A stretch of DNA of 64,000 nucleotides from Tyto alba. Its lineage: Eukaryota; Chordata; Aves; Strigiformes; Tytonidae. How positions within the stretch are numbered: position 1 is the stretch's first letter; every line of letters begins with the position of its first letter. The notes below the pieces were generated by a model that was not told where the DNA came from, did no database searches, and saw only the letters and a list, made by a program, of their open reading frames with translations. Positions 13,946-26,599 of the stretch are shown piece by piece. A program made the position numbers and the translations under genes. The stretch is from positions 43,007,515 through 43,071,514 of the forward strand of contig NW_024881328.1 in assembly GCF_018691265.1 (NCBI RefSeq). Direction: 5' to 3'.

Positions 13946-15423
13946 GCACCAACTTTTAAAAAGAGGTTTTGGAAAATAATGTTTTGGCAACAAACCTTTC
14001 AGCTTAGTGCTTAGCAGCCACCAAATATTTAGCTTTGAAAAATAAAAATTTGTTCAGAGCTTTGGATTTTGCTTTTTTTCCTTTTTATATGAGAGAAAGT
14101 GCACATTGCCACTGTGAGTGAGGAGGTTCTGACAACAAAAAGCCCTCACCAGTGGTGAATTTTCAGTGGCTTCTAGGTAAAAAGATAGATAAATCTGAGA
14201 CTAAAGCCAAATTCCCAGGAGGACTACACACAGTTGCATGGGCTTATTTCCCCCTTAAGGGCAGATACCTCCCAGCTAGCATCAGCAGGCATTCAGATGA
14301 GTGCTAGAGACCCACAAAAGCTACATCTCACTGGATTCCTCTTCCCTGAAAGGCCACATGCCCGGCAGCAGTTCCTTCGCCTCCTCCATCGCCATCCCCG
14401 TGCCACAAGGCTAGTCCCAGTGTACGTTTCTCCTGAAACACTCCACAACTCCCTGGAACGCCGTTGCCTTTGCTGCAGAGATGAACGAGTCAGGGCCTCT
14501 TTTGGCTGCTTGCAGCTGGATGATTTGACAGAGAGAGACTCCAACCTTAAAGTAAAAATACTACTTTGTAAACAAAGCTGAAATTAGATTTATCACAAAA
14601 CGGGAACAGAGAAGTCATTGTTCCAAACAATAATCACCTTTTTATTTTATTTTTTAGTCTATCAAAAGAAAAAATGTTCACGGTACATGTTCTGCGCACA
14701 AACGTGATTCTCTAATGAGACATTTTGTATGTCAGCTAAGCCAAGCAATGGAAACTCTGTGCAGGAATTAAACGGGTGCATATGCCTCCTCCAGCAGAAG
14801 TAAAGGTCTGGGAAACCAGATGCTTCTTGCACACATATTGGAGTCAATCCTCCTGGTATTGCTTGGCCTGCAAGGTATAGAACGGGATAATAATCTCTTT
14901 GGGCCTTGAAAGGCCAAATCCAAAAAGCTATGATCTGTCCTAAGTATTAGATACATTTACTCCCAGAATGGAGAAGGGCTCTCCAAACGGCCTGCTGCTA
15001 AACCTCAGATGTCATCACAGGGAAACATCCAACTCAGAAGCATCAGCTCACCACAAACATCCCAGCGGGGTAGGACCCAAGTTCACGGAGGTCTGTTTCT
15101 AGCCCTGGATGAGCCCCAGGCGGGAGGAACAAGCAAGCAGGGCAAATCAGAGGGACACCAAGTTCGTGCAGCGACTGAAGCAGATCTACCCCAGCTGGGG
15201 TGTTTATGCTGCAGGTCCTGATGGAGCTGGGGAGGGGGAGAAATCTTGGTCTCTACCTGCACCGCTTTGCGAGGTAAGCGCTCCCCCTTGCTTGTTCTGT
15301 TCATACTGACGTTGATTTGCAGCCTTTCGTGGAATATACACTATAAATACCTATGCCAGTTCCAAAATAGCCTCGCAGGGTTACACTGTAAACAGTGCTG
15401 CTCCCTGATGTTTCCTGCATCTA

Positions 15424-15455
<32 letters not shown>

Positions 15456-17047
15456 GCTCTGCAGAATCTGCAGCAAGCCCTGTTTTCTGGGATCCTCTCT
15501 CCCAGTGACCCCTCGCCCTCAGCTCACGGAGGGTGGAAGGGCTTTGGTTCCAAACCCATTTGCTCCGTGGCATGGGAAAAAGCAGAGAGGTAACTAGAGA
15601 AACAGAACATTTGGCAAATGTGTATTGAACTTCTCACAACAAACCCATTAGTTCAGGCGGCCCATCTCTATGGCAACCAAACAGCACAAAAACAAGACAT
15701 TAACACCTAAATTTATTAGTGTGCAAGTGCTTAGCTATTATCATTCCAGGGGTATATTACCCTTCCTACCCCCCCCACCTCATTTTGGTTCATAATGAAG
15801 GCAACTCTCTTCTAGTTCAAATGCCAGTGTAAACACAGGCACACAATTTACAGACAGCAGAGCTGAAGCTTTCGTATTTTTAATCACAGTTTGAAAAACA
15901 CTAAACCAAAACAAAACAAAAAAAAAAAAGGCTGTGTGTAGGGAGTTACCCAATTTCAATTGTATTTTGAAAAATTGTTAAAGATTTGCAAGTCATGGGT
16001 ACAGGGGGAGAGATACTATCCATCCTACCCTAACAGGTCCATGAAGATCTTTATTGGGTGGAGGAATCGGGAATATATACTGCTTCTCCCAAAATTATTT
16101 CAAAGCACCTTGCCTTTATTTGATATGGACATTACCAGCAGCTCCCCAGGAAAATGTAGCACAGTCTCCACTGTGCCGCAGGGCTTCAGGCCATGACACA
16201 GGCACTGGGGTAAGTGTGTTGCTATTTGGGTATGTTCACTCCAGAAATAAGCAAGGCGGGGATAAAGATGCTGGGAAGCAGAGACTTCGCGCAACATGGT
16301 GGGTTTTGGCAGCCAAGCTAGACATTTTTGGAGCTCTAAGTGTGCCTGAGGGTCCTGAGTGAATTCCAGTGGCCTCAAGAGCAAAGACCATACTGGGACA
16401 GCTTGTAGAAGATGACAAGGTGTTAGGTCTGTATCTCTGCAAGTCAAAGAGAAGCAGGAAAACAAAGGATGTGTCTCAGCCCAAGGCACATTTGAAGTTA
16501 GGTTGGCCATTGACAGCGCTAACAACACTCTTTACATCTAATTAAGTGTTCACTGAACTTCTGCCTTTCATCTTTGCCTCAGGATTTAGAATAACTTTCA
16601 CTAGGAATAAGGATCTGGCTTTCTTGGGGTGGATAGTCTTAAAGAGCCTAGTCCTGGTCACTGTCAGAGTCAGGAAATGGGACCTGACAGACGGGCAGCC
16701 TGATCCTGCCCAGCAATCTCTATGCTGTCCAGATGTACAGCGGGCCTCATCGCTGGGACAGAACTGCCCTCCCAACAGCAGCGGTGCAGATAAGTGAAAT
16801 AAGGAAAAGCTTTCAGTGGCATGTGGCAGTGAGCCTTGCCTCAGGATCAAACAAACAGACTTTATAAATAAGCAGTTACCATTTCTGGAATCAGAGCAAA
16901 ATAAATATGTGGTTAGTGATAAGACTTAAACACAAATGGATCTCGTAGTTTGGTAAGGACTGCAGGCGGTGGATCGGGCTCGTTGGTGCTCCATGTACTC
17001 TAATAAAGATTGATAAAGTTAAACCCTGCGTTACTGCAGAGGGGAGG
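13946..17047. other. Non-coding stretch
   Basis: No convincing gene. It contains a T run at 15,424-15,449 and an A-rich tract at about 15,905-15,929. One short segment, 15,215-15,273 on the plus strand, is bounded by an acceptor-like gctgcag and a donor-like GAG|gtaagc. Its 59 bases encode nothing recognisable, so it is reported only as a low-interest finding. Confidence 0.5.
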
Positions 17048-17652
17048 TGGTGTGGTTTAACCACGGCCAGCAGCCCGACACCACACAGCCGCTCACTCAC
17101 CCTCCCCTCACGCTGAGGGTTGCAGGAGAGAATTGGAGGGGCAAAGGTAAGCAGACTCATAGGTTGAGATAAAAAAAATGTAATAACTGAAATAAAATTA
17201 AAATAATAATGATAAGAATAGTAGAAATAATAGAATATGCAAATGGGTGATGCACAATGCGATTCCTCACCACCTACTGACCAATGCCCAGCCTGTTCCT
17301 GGCCTGCGATCCCAGAGGAGAGAAAATGTCAGATCAGCAATCTTGGAAGAGCGAGAGAAAGCTTCCCAGTCAACTCTCCTCTATACATTGAGCATGATGT
17401 TATACAATATGGAATAGGTCTTTGGTTGATTTGGGTCTGGTGTTCTGGCCATCCTGCCTCCCACCTTCTTGTGCACCTGCACACTAGCAGGACATGGGAA
17501 GTTGAAAAGTCCTGGATTGCTTAGCAACAGCTGAAAACATCAGTGCATTATCAACATTATTCTCATACCAAATCCCATACTAAATCTGAAACACATCACT
17601 TTTCTAGCTACTAAGAAGGAAAATCAGTTCTATCCCAGCCAAAACCAGGACA
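17048..17652 (-). mobile_element. Avian ERVL-like LTR (about 605 bp)
   Basis: Read on the minus strand, this starts TGTCCTGGTTTTGGCTGGG at 17,652. It passes through the GAGCATGA-type motif around a degenerate TATA region (near 17,380-17,400) and an AT-rich (TAA)n-like segment near 17,165-17,235. It ends ...GGTTAAACCACACCA at 17,048, giving the TG...CA ends expected of an LTR. The overall order matches, from memory, the abundant ERVL-type LTR found in many bird genomes, whose 5' and 3' end sequences are distinctive. It has many substitutions and has lost a clear poly(A) signal, so it is an old copy. Transcription, if any, would run towards lower coordinates. The subfamily name is not certain. 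Confidence 0.8.
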
Positions 17653-18100
17653 TTATCCATCCTTATTCCACACCATTTATGTTATCCTCAGGTTCCATGT
17701 TTTCCAACACATTCTATGTAATCATCATCCCTCTTCCTGTTTTTTGATGTATACACACAGATATCATTCCCTTAGTCTATGGGCCACCCCTCAAAAATGT
17801 GTTGTGAGCTCTTTTAGTCCATAACTTTGGGTTCCACCTGTCAGGTGGATGGCGTGTAGTCTCTGCCACATTTGGAGCTTATAGCTGATGTATCCAGCAC
17901 AGTCCATGGTCACAGTCTGTGGGCTGAAGATGTCGATCTCGAGGAAGTTGCTGGGTGCCAGCTTGATCCCAGACTACACCAGAACAGTAGGGTAGAGAGA
18001 AGAACAGCTCTGAAGGCCACCGGAACCATTCTGACACCGGCAGGTTGAAGACATCAAGCAACAACTGCCCTGAACTCCAACATAACACCTCAAGGTGTGT
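17653..18100 (-). mobile_element. Probable 3' internal fragment of the same provirus
   Basis: Directly upstream of the LTR on the minus strand is a purine-rich segment, ggaataaggatggataa. It abuts the LTR's TG end and resembles an interrupted polypurine tract, which suggests that 17,048-17,652 is the 3' LTR of a 5'-truncated provirus and not a solo LTR. The following several hundred bases look like ERVL-type 3' internal sequence. This rests on memory of similar sequences in bird genomes. Open frames here are short and broken, and no intact gag, pol or env product is visible. The outer boundary is uncertain: retroviral sequence could continue past 18,100 towards 18,640. No 5' LTR was found in the window. 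Confidence 0.5.
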
Positions 18101-20440
18101 GTGTGGGAGCTGTGTTAGATTACCCCATCCCTAAGGAACCACTTGGCTCCATATACCAGACTCAACAGGGAAGTGTTTTTCTAGGCTGTTTGGCGTTTTC
18201 CCCCTTCCATCAAGCACCGCTGTTTCCAGGTGAAAGTCACCTTGTCTTGGGGCTAATCAAGATGTAATCACTCAAGGGCTAATTAAGCAACCTGTGCATG
18301 TCTTTGCAAAATGACAACAAAGAAAATTCAGGCTAAACAGGAAAAATCTTTAGTGAGAAGAGCAAAAACGCACTGGGAGATGATCCCTTGGAAGAGCGTG
18401 GAGTCTCCACAAAGGCCTGTCAGGAATTACTTACATAAAATTGATCTTGCCCAGGGGCAAAAGAACTAAATGCCTGCCCAAGGCACCAAGGATAGTCACT
18501 GCATCAACGATGTTGAGAGCGGTGCGGTCACTGCTTGTGCAGTGCTGCAATCGTAGGTGAGAAGTCTCATGAAAAGTAAGATTTGACACTGTCACGGGCA
18601 TGATTTGCCACAGTGTGGAGCGGATATAAAATGCCATCTCTGCCTAATCAAAACCAGAGCAGACGGGTCATGGCTTTTCACAAGATTTTTCAGCTCTTTA
18701 AGGGTAGATTCTAGCATGTAAAGGGACTGACTTCCCTTCAGAGGACCATGTGCAGGCCATATAACACAACACTGCTTCTCAGCACTGACAGTAAATGGAT
18801 TACAGGGGACAGATAAAAAAGTATCAAACCAACCTTCTCCTCCAGCATCCTTCAAGTGGAGTCAATAGAGCATTTCTTAACTTACGTCGGTGAAACCAAG
18901 AGCTAGAATTAGTCCATCACTGTACAGAAGGTCTAACGGCAAATTGCTTGTCATCTAATTTCAGACTTGTGATCAGAAAATGTTTAACATAAGGGTTGCA
19001 ATACATTAACCACACTCCCATCAGCAGTGGAACAATCCATTACTAATATCCCTCCATCCTCAGGCAGCACCTCCTCCTGAAAGCACACTGCCAAGATTTA
19101 AGCTGACCATGGCCCCAGTTGCCAGGCCCTTCAGGCAGGTTACAAAAAAGCAAATTAACAGGTTGAAACCCTGACAATTTGCTTCTGAAATAAGGTCACT
19201 GAGGATCCTGCAAGTCCCTAACTAGCTGGCTTGCTATCAGCTGAAAGACATTTCAAGAACATTAGCACTGGTGCCAAAAATATCTGGGCTTGTCCCTGCG
19301 GCAAAACAGCAGCAGGAGAAGGAGGCTGAAGATATAATGTCAGTGTCTGAATAGGCAGTGAGGGGTGGAGCTGAGCTGTTGAGATCTTGTTTGTTGGGGT
19401 ACCAGGAAGAGTGAAACAGCACCGGCTAGGAGGGGATGTGCCTCAGCAGCAGAGCAAAGGTGAATGCACCCTTGGGAAGCCACTGCTTTGCAAGTCCCTG
19501 TAGACCTCCAAGAACAGCTCAGAAAGGTCCAACAAAAGATCTGCGGAGTGGGTTTCCTGCTGTAGACAGGAAAACATGGCCAACCACAGTCGCCTCATAC
19601 CACTCTAGCAAGCCTCTTGCTTTCTCTTTAGCCAGAGCTAATACTGTCACCATAACACTCAATCAGCTGAAGACCCCTTACAATAGATCTAAGCACACAG
19701 CAGCAATATCAACTTGAAATAAACCTTCAGCTTGCCCAGTCTCCTACAGAAGATGTGATTCCACCAAAACAAAATGCTTGGCAACATCATGCCCACTTCA
19801 CCAATGTTTTTCGTCTACAGGAAAATCTTTTCCCATCTCCAGCCTCTCCTTACAGTCTTTTCAAAACGAATGACTTCTGGTTTTCTCCCTTGAAATAATT
19901 GCTGTATAACAAAATTCAGCAATTATAACAGAATTCACACCCTCAAGTTTCAGTATAAACCCAGCCCAAGAAAAGCTTCAGATGGACCTGGAGTAAGATA
20001 TCTCACAACCTTCTTTCATGGCTTTCAGAATTTGTTTTTTTTTTTGCATGTGTTTTCTAAATTAAGCCCATCTAGAAGCCTCCATGCCAAGCCTTGGTGC
20101 TTTTCCCCCCAGAGTCCTCTGGGGCTGGCATACCCCTGGGGCAAGGCGGACGCTCTGCCTCTGGTCCATGTGAACACAGACAGCTCTTTTCAAACGCAGC
20201 AACATTTCTGACTCCTAAAAATTCATGTCATCGTGCCACTGTCCTAAGGGGGGAAGACACATTGGAATATATGCAGATCCCGGGGAACTAGCTTCTGGTT
20301 ATTAATACCCTCACTCCACATATGCAGGCACATAGATGCAGATTGTGTAATAGCTTTGAAAAATCATCCAGGCCCTCCGGAGACAGTGCCATCTTGAATC
20401 CATTAGCTGTGTTATGAATAAATGAATGAACAAAAGCCAA
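18101..20440. other. Non-coding stretch next to the proviral fragment
   Basis: Contains a minus-strand open frame at 18,431-18,637 (68 codons) with unusually balanced codons in its last 30 residues. It could be decayed retroviral coding sequence or chance. Nothing else is recognisable up to the T run at 20,441. Confidence 0.4.
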
Positions 20441-20460
20441 TTTTTTTTTTTTTTTTTTTT
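20441..20460. repeat. Poly(T) run of 20 bases
   Basis: An uninterrupted run of 20 T. It is a mononucleotide microsatellite; no retroposon body could be recognised on either side. Confidence 0.95.
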
Positions 20461-23400
20461 CTGACTATGTGGCAAAAGCAGAGGAGAGAGACACGTAAGA
20501 GCAGAGAGGTGGAGCACGACTCCGCAGATGACACGGGTGTCCCAAGTGTGTCCCGTGATGCTGATTAGTCTTGGTGGAGCTACGCATGACCAAGAGGTCC
20601 CCAAGTCCAGACCTGGCTGCTGTCATTGCCCGAGCGTGTTTATTTTAGTCCTGCTTGCACGCATACGTGTTCCCAGCAGGAGGGGATGTAAACGGGCCCA
20701 GCCATCCCTGCCCAGCCCTCCATCCTCCGGCATGTGCCAAAACTGTTCTGCTCACACTAGCGCGAGGTCACATTTCTTGGCAGACAGCTCAGCTCCTTCT
20801 CCCCTCTCCCTTCCCCCATGCTCCTGGTAAAATATGAAAACAGCCTGCCACCTGCCATTTGCCTGGCCTGTTTCTCTCTGTCTGCCAAAAATTAGCAACA
20901 TGCCCCAAAATATAATTGGAAACACTGCACTGCACTGCAGGGGTCCCATTTCTGTTGCATAGAAGAGGCTTGAAAAAAAGCCAATTTAATTTCTAGATTC
21001 CCCGGGCTGCGTATAGCTGCTAAGTGGGGAGGTAAAAAAAGTCACTTTTATCAGGCCAGTTCCTATTAGTAGATTCAGATCTTTTAACAAGCCATGCCGT
21101 AGGAATCAGCGAGCTGTCATTGCAAGCAGATTTAGGGCATTGTTTCTTGGAATTAGAGTTGTATGGGAGGTCAAAAGTTAGAGGCCGGCATTCCCAAACT
21201 TCAGAGCCGAAAGCCCGGCTGTGCACAGCGGAGCTGGGGGTGGCAGAGGTTTTGTGAAGGCTGACGTTAAGCCCGGGGAAGCAAAGTGCCCCGTTCCCCC
21301 TCCTTCCCAGCAAATCTTGTGCAAGTCCCCAGAGGATCCTTGCAGGAGGCATTTAGAGATGAGCCCAGAGGTTTGTCGGGGCTTCGCTGCGATTGTGGCA
21401 ACCGTGGCTTCAACTCCTTGTTCAGGTTCCTTTAGGGAAACAGCTTTGAGAAGTGCTGTGGGGCTGAGGGAAGGCTGAGGGAAGGCTCTTACATCTCCTT
21501 TGCTCAGGGCAGCTCTGCCTGCAGAGCATACCCACCGCCGAGGCTCCCAGGTCCACACACCACGGGCCAGCCCTGCAAAGCTAGCGGTTATCTCCCTTTT
21601 GCAGAAGAGGGGTGGAAGAGGAGATCAAGAAAATACAGGGCACCTCATTCATGCCACACTTTGGCAGAGAGCTTGGCCAGCAGATTTCTGAAACTGAAAA
21701 GCAACATTTCACCCCGAAGAGCTGTTTACATTGTCAGAGTTGACTTGCCAGGCTTACTAAAGCGCTGTGCCAGATTGGCTTATTATCTTCCTCCCTCAAA
21801 ATACTCAGGGTCTGCTCCTTTGTCACGGGGTGGCTGCATCCACCATGCAACGGCGTTATGCTAAAAACCAGGTCCCCTCGAGGAGACTGGCACACACAGA
21901 CGCAGGGAACGCTGCCACTCTCCCAGCAATGAAGGGCCTCGCTGGAGGGTTTCAGCTCCCAACAAGGGAGCTGAAACAACAGCTGGGAATACAGAATGTC
22001 ACCCACCCCCAGGAGTTACCATAGGCCATCACAATGTTTGCCCAGCATCGGTAAGCGATCAGTACTCCACTTTTTGCAGGACTAATTGAGATGACTCTCA
22101 TGAATGAACTGTGAGGCCACCTTCAGCCTCACAGGGCACTAGCAACCACTTTGCAAACTCTGTGCTATAAAATTAATATTCACTACCATCCATGTAAAGC
22201 AGCAATAATATCTCCTACTTGACAAATGCCTCCAGTAAAACCAAGCAAAAAAACCTCCTTGACAGCCACCCTCCAAAGAGCTGGAGCCCTATCTACTTCA
22301 TGTTACCCCCTTGACACTGGCAAAAATTGAATGTGTCTGGAGATAGGCTGGGAGACTATATTTAGAGCTGGGACTCAGTTACCTAATCCCTTTATGGATG
22401 TGATGCATGGAACTGTGGGCTGACTTAATTTCTGCCTCAGAAAGGAAGGGCAAGAGGGAGCCCTGAGGAAACCCCAGATTCCTTCTCATCAGACTGCTTA
22501 CCAAGTAGACTAATAGATCGGGGAGTGAAAAACATGGGTGAGTCTAACTACTTTGAAATTCCTCAATGTTAGAATTCTTTCTATAGCAAGCGTGTTATGA
22601 AATAGTAGGAAGATGACCCCATGTTTCCAAAAAAATAAAAAAAGTCATCACAAAATCCACAGCTGCTCCACATTTGCAAAAAGCTGTTTAAAACAAAATA
22701 AACCAATACATTTGCTCCAAGAAATACGCATTAGGCACTGGCAGCTTGCTTCTCTCATTCCTCTATCCCCAAGTACTTAAGCTGAAAGGAGGGAAAAACC
22801 TTGAAGTAATATATGCGTGAAAAAGCCCTGAGAACAATAGCTGCTCTCCAATTGACTCCAAAGCTGTTATTAAACTTGAGGTTCCCATGCTAGCAGAGCA
22901 CAGCTTGAGCAGCATACTCTGTATTCACCACCATCATCACCAGGTTCTGATAATGCAAGCAAGTCAGATTTCCACCTACAAATTCCTGGAAGTTCATAAC
23001 CTAAAGAGCAGCATGCCAGTATCTCGGTACGAGCAGGCTCAGCTGGAGAGCATTATGGAAACCTCCCCTGCTAGAGCAAAATATCAACGGACCAATCCAC
23101 AGATCAGAACGGGCAGGCTTTTCCTTGAGCCAAACATCCCCACTGTGTTTTACACTGAACTTTTCTCAGTGGTCTTCAGAACAAGGTGCAGTCAATATAA
23201 AGCAGTTAGAGTACGTATGTCATACAGACCCTACCCAAACCCTCAACTCTAGATGAGGAAAAAGGTTGAGTCAAAAAAACAGGCATCCAAAAGCTGCCCA
23301 ATGGTCTCTTTAGCCCCTTATAATAATTCCCCCAAACCCTTTCCACACTGTGGCAGCAGCATACGTACCATCTGAACATGCCATCCAAAGCTGTTTCGCT

Positions 23401-26400
23401 GACCAGGGAAGGGGAAGGCACCTCACTCTGCGTGGGCTGGAAGAAGGAGATAGACGGTTCAGCATTTCACCAGCACCACAGGAAGCAGCAGACTCCTTCA
23501 ATGAGCTATGAGAAGGTGCAACATGGTGGAAAAGATAAACAGAGACCACCGACTGCACCATGGTTCAAGACAGAGCATGAAAACAACTAACTGAGACCTG
23601 TTTGCGGGCATTAGAAGTCTCCAGGGGAGAAGAAATGGAAGACTAAGAAGGAAATCGAAGAGAAACAGAACCCACTTAAAAGCAGCAGCTCATCACTGTA
23701 AATATATCTGTGCAGTTTATGTTGTTTATTTTCAATAACCCAAACCACCTATCATTTCAACCAGGCCTGTCATGACTATTCATTATTCAAGAAGTTTTGC
23801 CTGAAGGGGCGAAAAACCCATGCCACTGGACTGCTGTCCCCAGAAGCACACCAACCAGCAATGGGAGGGTAGGAGGGGACGCGGCCTTCTGCGTGTGTTC
23901 ATCATGCACAGCGAGCACGAAGCTTGCTGGCTTCTTCTCCAGAGCAAACGGCTTCTGTTCCAGATGGAGGGGCTAATAAACAATCTCTGACAAAAGTGTT
24001 GTGTTTCTGGGATGACTGGGAAGCACACACCAGGGACACAGAAAGGCTTGTAGTCATGCTGCTGGGCTACACAGAGCTCTGACACTCTCCCTGCCTGACA
24101 GAGGATCCCTGGCTGCAGCAGCATTCATCTTTTATTGTTTTTCATTCTTCTTTTCTTGGGATGTGCTCTCTGTCAGTGAATGGGGGTGGGAAAACCAGTT
24201 GATAAGCTATGGAGAAAACCACACAGAAGGCTGAGGAGCTGGGGTGGGAAAGAGGAGCTGGAGCAGAGAACAAATGCTGCAGAAACCCAAGACCACAGTG
24301 CTCTTGAATTAGCAGCACAGTCCCTGGATGTGTCAAGCTGAGTAGAGGAAGCTGAGCATAGCTGTTTGCAACCAGTTTACAGCTCTTGTCTCTCCTGAAA
24401 ATGGGGAAAAGAATTAAAGGGTACGCCTTGCACTGGGGATGGCTCTGAGGGTCCCTTTTTCTAGAGGCTGGTTTTGGAAAATGAAGTGTCTCTTGACACC
24501 CATAACTGCAAGTGCGCAGCTGTTCCTTCCAGTCCCCTGGACTCTGAACTAACCCATGGGAAATAAGGCCATGAAAATTTTCTCTAATTGAGTTTAAAAG
24601 CTGGAGAAGTCTGTGAAGCACTATCTTCAAATCAAGCCCTCATCGAGAGACACAGCTGGGAAGAGCAAGTGGCCCAGTCCACTGTCCAACAGAACCTAGT
24701 ACCAGACAAAAATCAGAAATGAAGAAAGATCTGAAGTAGGCCTAAACTACTGTGTTTAAAATCAAATTTTTGAGCATGAAGGACTCAGACAGAAAAGCAG
24801 GTGAAGGGAGGTTTCAAAGACTGCAGGTAGCTAGAGACACACTTCCCCCACCCAGCATGTTGCACCTCTGTGCCCATATTAGTCTCCTTTCTGCTGAGGA
24901 CACATAAAAGAGAAGATTCACTGGCACTCCCAGGAGACCTTAACTGAGTTATGCACCGAAAACCTCTCAATTGCCATTGGATCCAAGTCCCTGATTCCCA
25001 CAGACCCTTTCCAAACACCCAGCTTTGTGTTAATGACAGCAAGATCAGCAGCAGGATCTCTCCATCACAGCGATACCTGCACCCAAAGATTTCCCTGAAT
25101 GCATACACGAGGGGCAGTAGGCAAGCTAGGCTGCTCTGAGGCACCTCTTCTTGAATGATGTGCACAGCCTTCTGAAGGGCTAAACCCCAACAGCCAGCCA
25201 AGGTGGGACACGGACTGCATGTGAGCGTGACAACCTCTGTGGTGGCAGCGGAGCTGTTCAGTTCCCACTGCTCTCACTGGTGCCAGCTTGGGACCTCCCA
25301 GGGCCAGTTTTTCAGTTTCCTCAAAGTCATTGTTAAAACATGTAGAAACTTGCAAATGAAATTCTTGCTCCACTAAAGATCAGAAGTTTTTTTTTGCCTT
25401 GGTAAGAGGGCTTCATTTTCTGGCTTCTCTACTTTCAGGTATGAACTAGTGCCAAGCCCTGTTCATCCAGGTTGTGTTGGTACAAAGTTCCAGCAGAGAC
25501 TTTAGGCCAGATCAGTTTGTATAATGTCTCTCTGTGACTATAGAGGAAAACAGATTTCCCAGAAAGCTGCAGATGTGAGGAAGCATGCAGGTGCATCACT
25601 GACCACAACAGAAGTGCAGCTACACAGGAAACTTTCAACTCAAATGTTCTGTATTTTCAAAGTTGGGCTCAGAAGAGTGTTTGTACTGGTACAGTCTTCG
25701 CTGTCAAACTGAGAAATGCATGCTTGGTATCTGCAACTAATCTGTTGTTTGTAATAGGCAAGTGGAAGTATTTTAAATTTATAATAAGTATAAAACTATC
25801 CATCAGCATTCCTACACAATAACAAAGGGGAGGTCTCCCCTCCTCCCACTCTGTGGGTTCTCTCCGAGCGAGAGATGCAGCCAGCTGTTTGGAAACAGGC
25901 TATTGACAATACTGCAGAGTAAGATATAGGGTATTATGAGACAATTAAAAATTTACTAAGAGAGAGTGAGCAGGAGGTACTGATCTTCTGAATCCAGCTG
26001 TTTCACCCTTCTTGTGGGACAGCTAAACCAAAGCTTTCAGATCTTTTACAGGGAGACCAGAAACAAACAATCCAAACACACACGAGGACTCAGTGCTTAA
26101 GAAAAACACTTCTTTTTGCTAGCTGTGCTCCAACAGCCCACTCTTATCACACACTTGCACATGATACACTTTATTGTTAAACACACCCAGAAAAATAAGA
26201 CCAGCACAGAAAAACTAATTACAATCTATGTTCATTGTAAAGAGGTCACGAGAGACCTGAACTGTCTGAAGCTAAAGTCTGGATAATAAAAATCAGCTGC
26301 CTGGACCAGGCTGTAATTCCCCTATGAGCTCTGATAGAGCCCAAACATGAAAATTGGAAGTGCTGCTCAGGTTGGATCAAAAAAAATCTAAAGTGGCAAA

Positions 26401-26599
26401 TGCAGCATCTGAAGAGAGCTTCAGGAGAAATCCTGGGCACTACAAGTAGTTTATGCCCAGCTAGACAGGAGGATCTGCAAGAGAGCAGAATGGAAGATGC
26501 AGGGAGTAGTTCAGTGTATTGTGTTACCTTTACAAAATAGCTTTACACAAGAACCCTCAAAGGCTTTTAAAATAGCTAAATTAAGGTCCTCACAAAAGG
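20461..26599. other. Non-coding stretch
   Basis: Only short chance open frames on both strands. The one structured item is a perfect 11-bp hairpin at 21,950-21,976. No known repeat, RNA gene or exon was recognised. Diverged repeats cannot be excluded without a library search. Confidence 0.5.
21950..21976. repeat. Perfect 11-bp inverted repeat with 5-base loop
   Basis: The arm tttcagctccc (21,950-21,960) is followed by the loop aacaa and then the exact reverse complement gggagctgaaa (21,966-21,976). A single transcript would fold into a stable short hairpin. The stem is shorter than a microRNA precursor stem, and no T-run terminator follows. Function unknown. Confidence 0.8.

Noticed and set aside
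13630..13993. Cys/Phe/Val/Leu-repeat proteins on the minus strand
   Set aside because: These are translations of the (AAAC)n microsatellite in successive frames.
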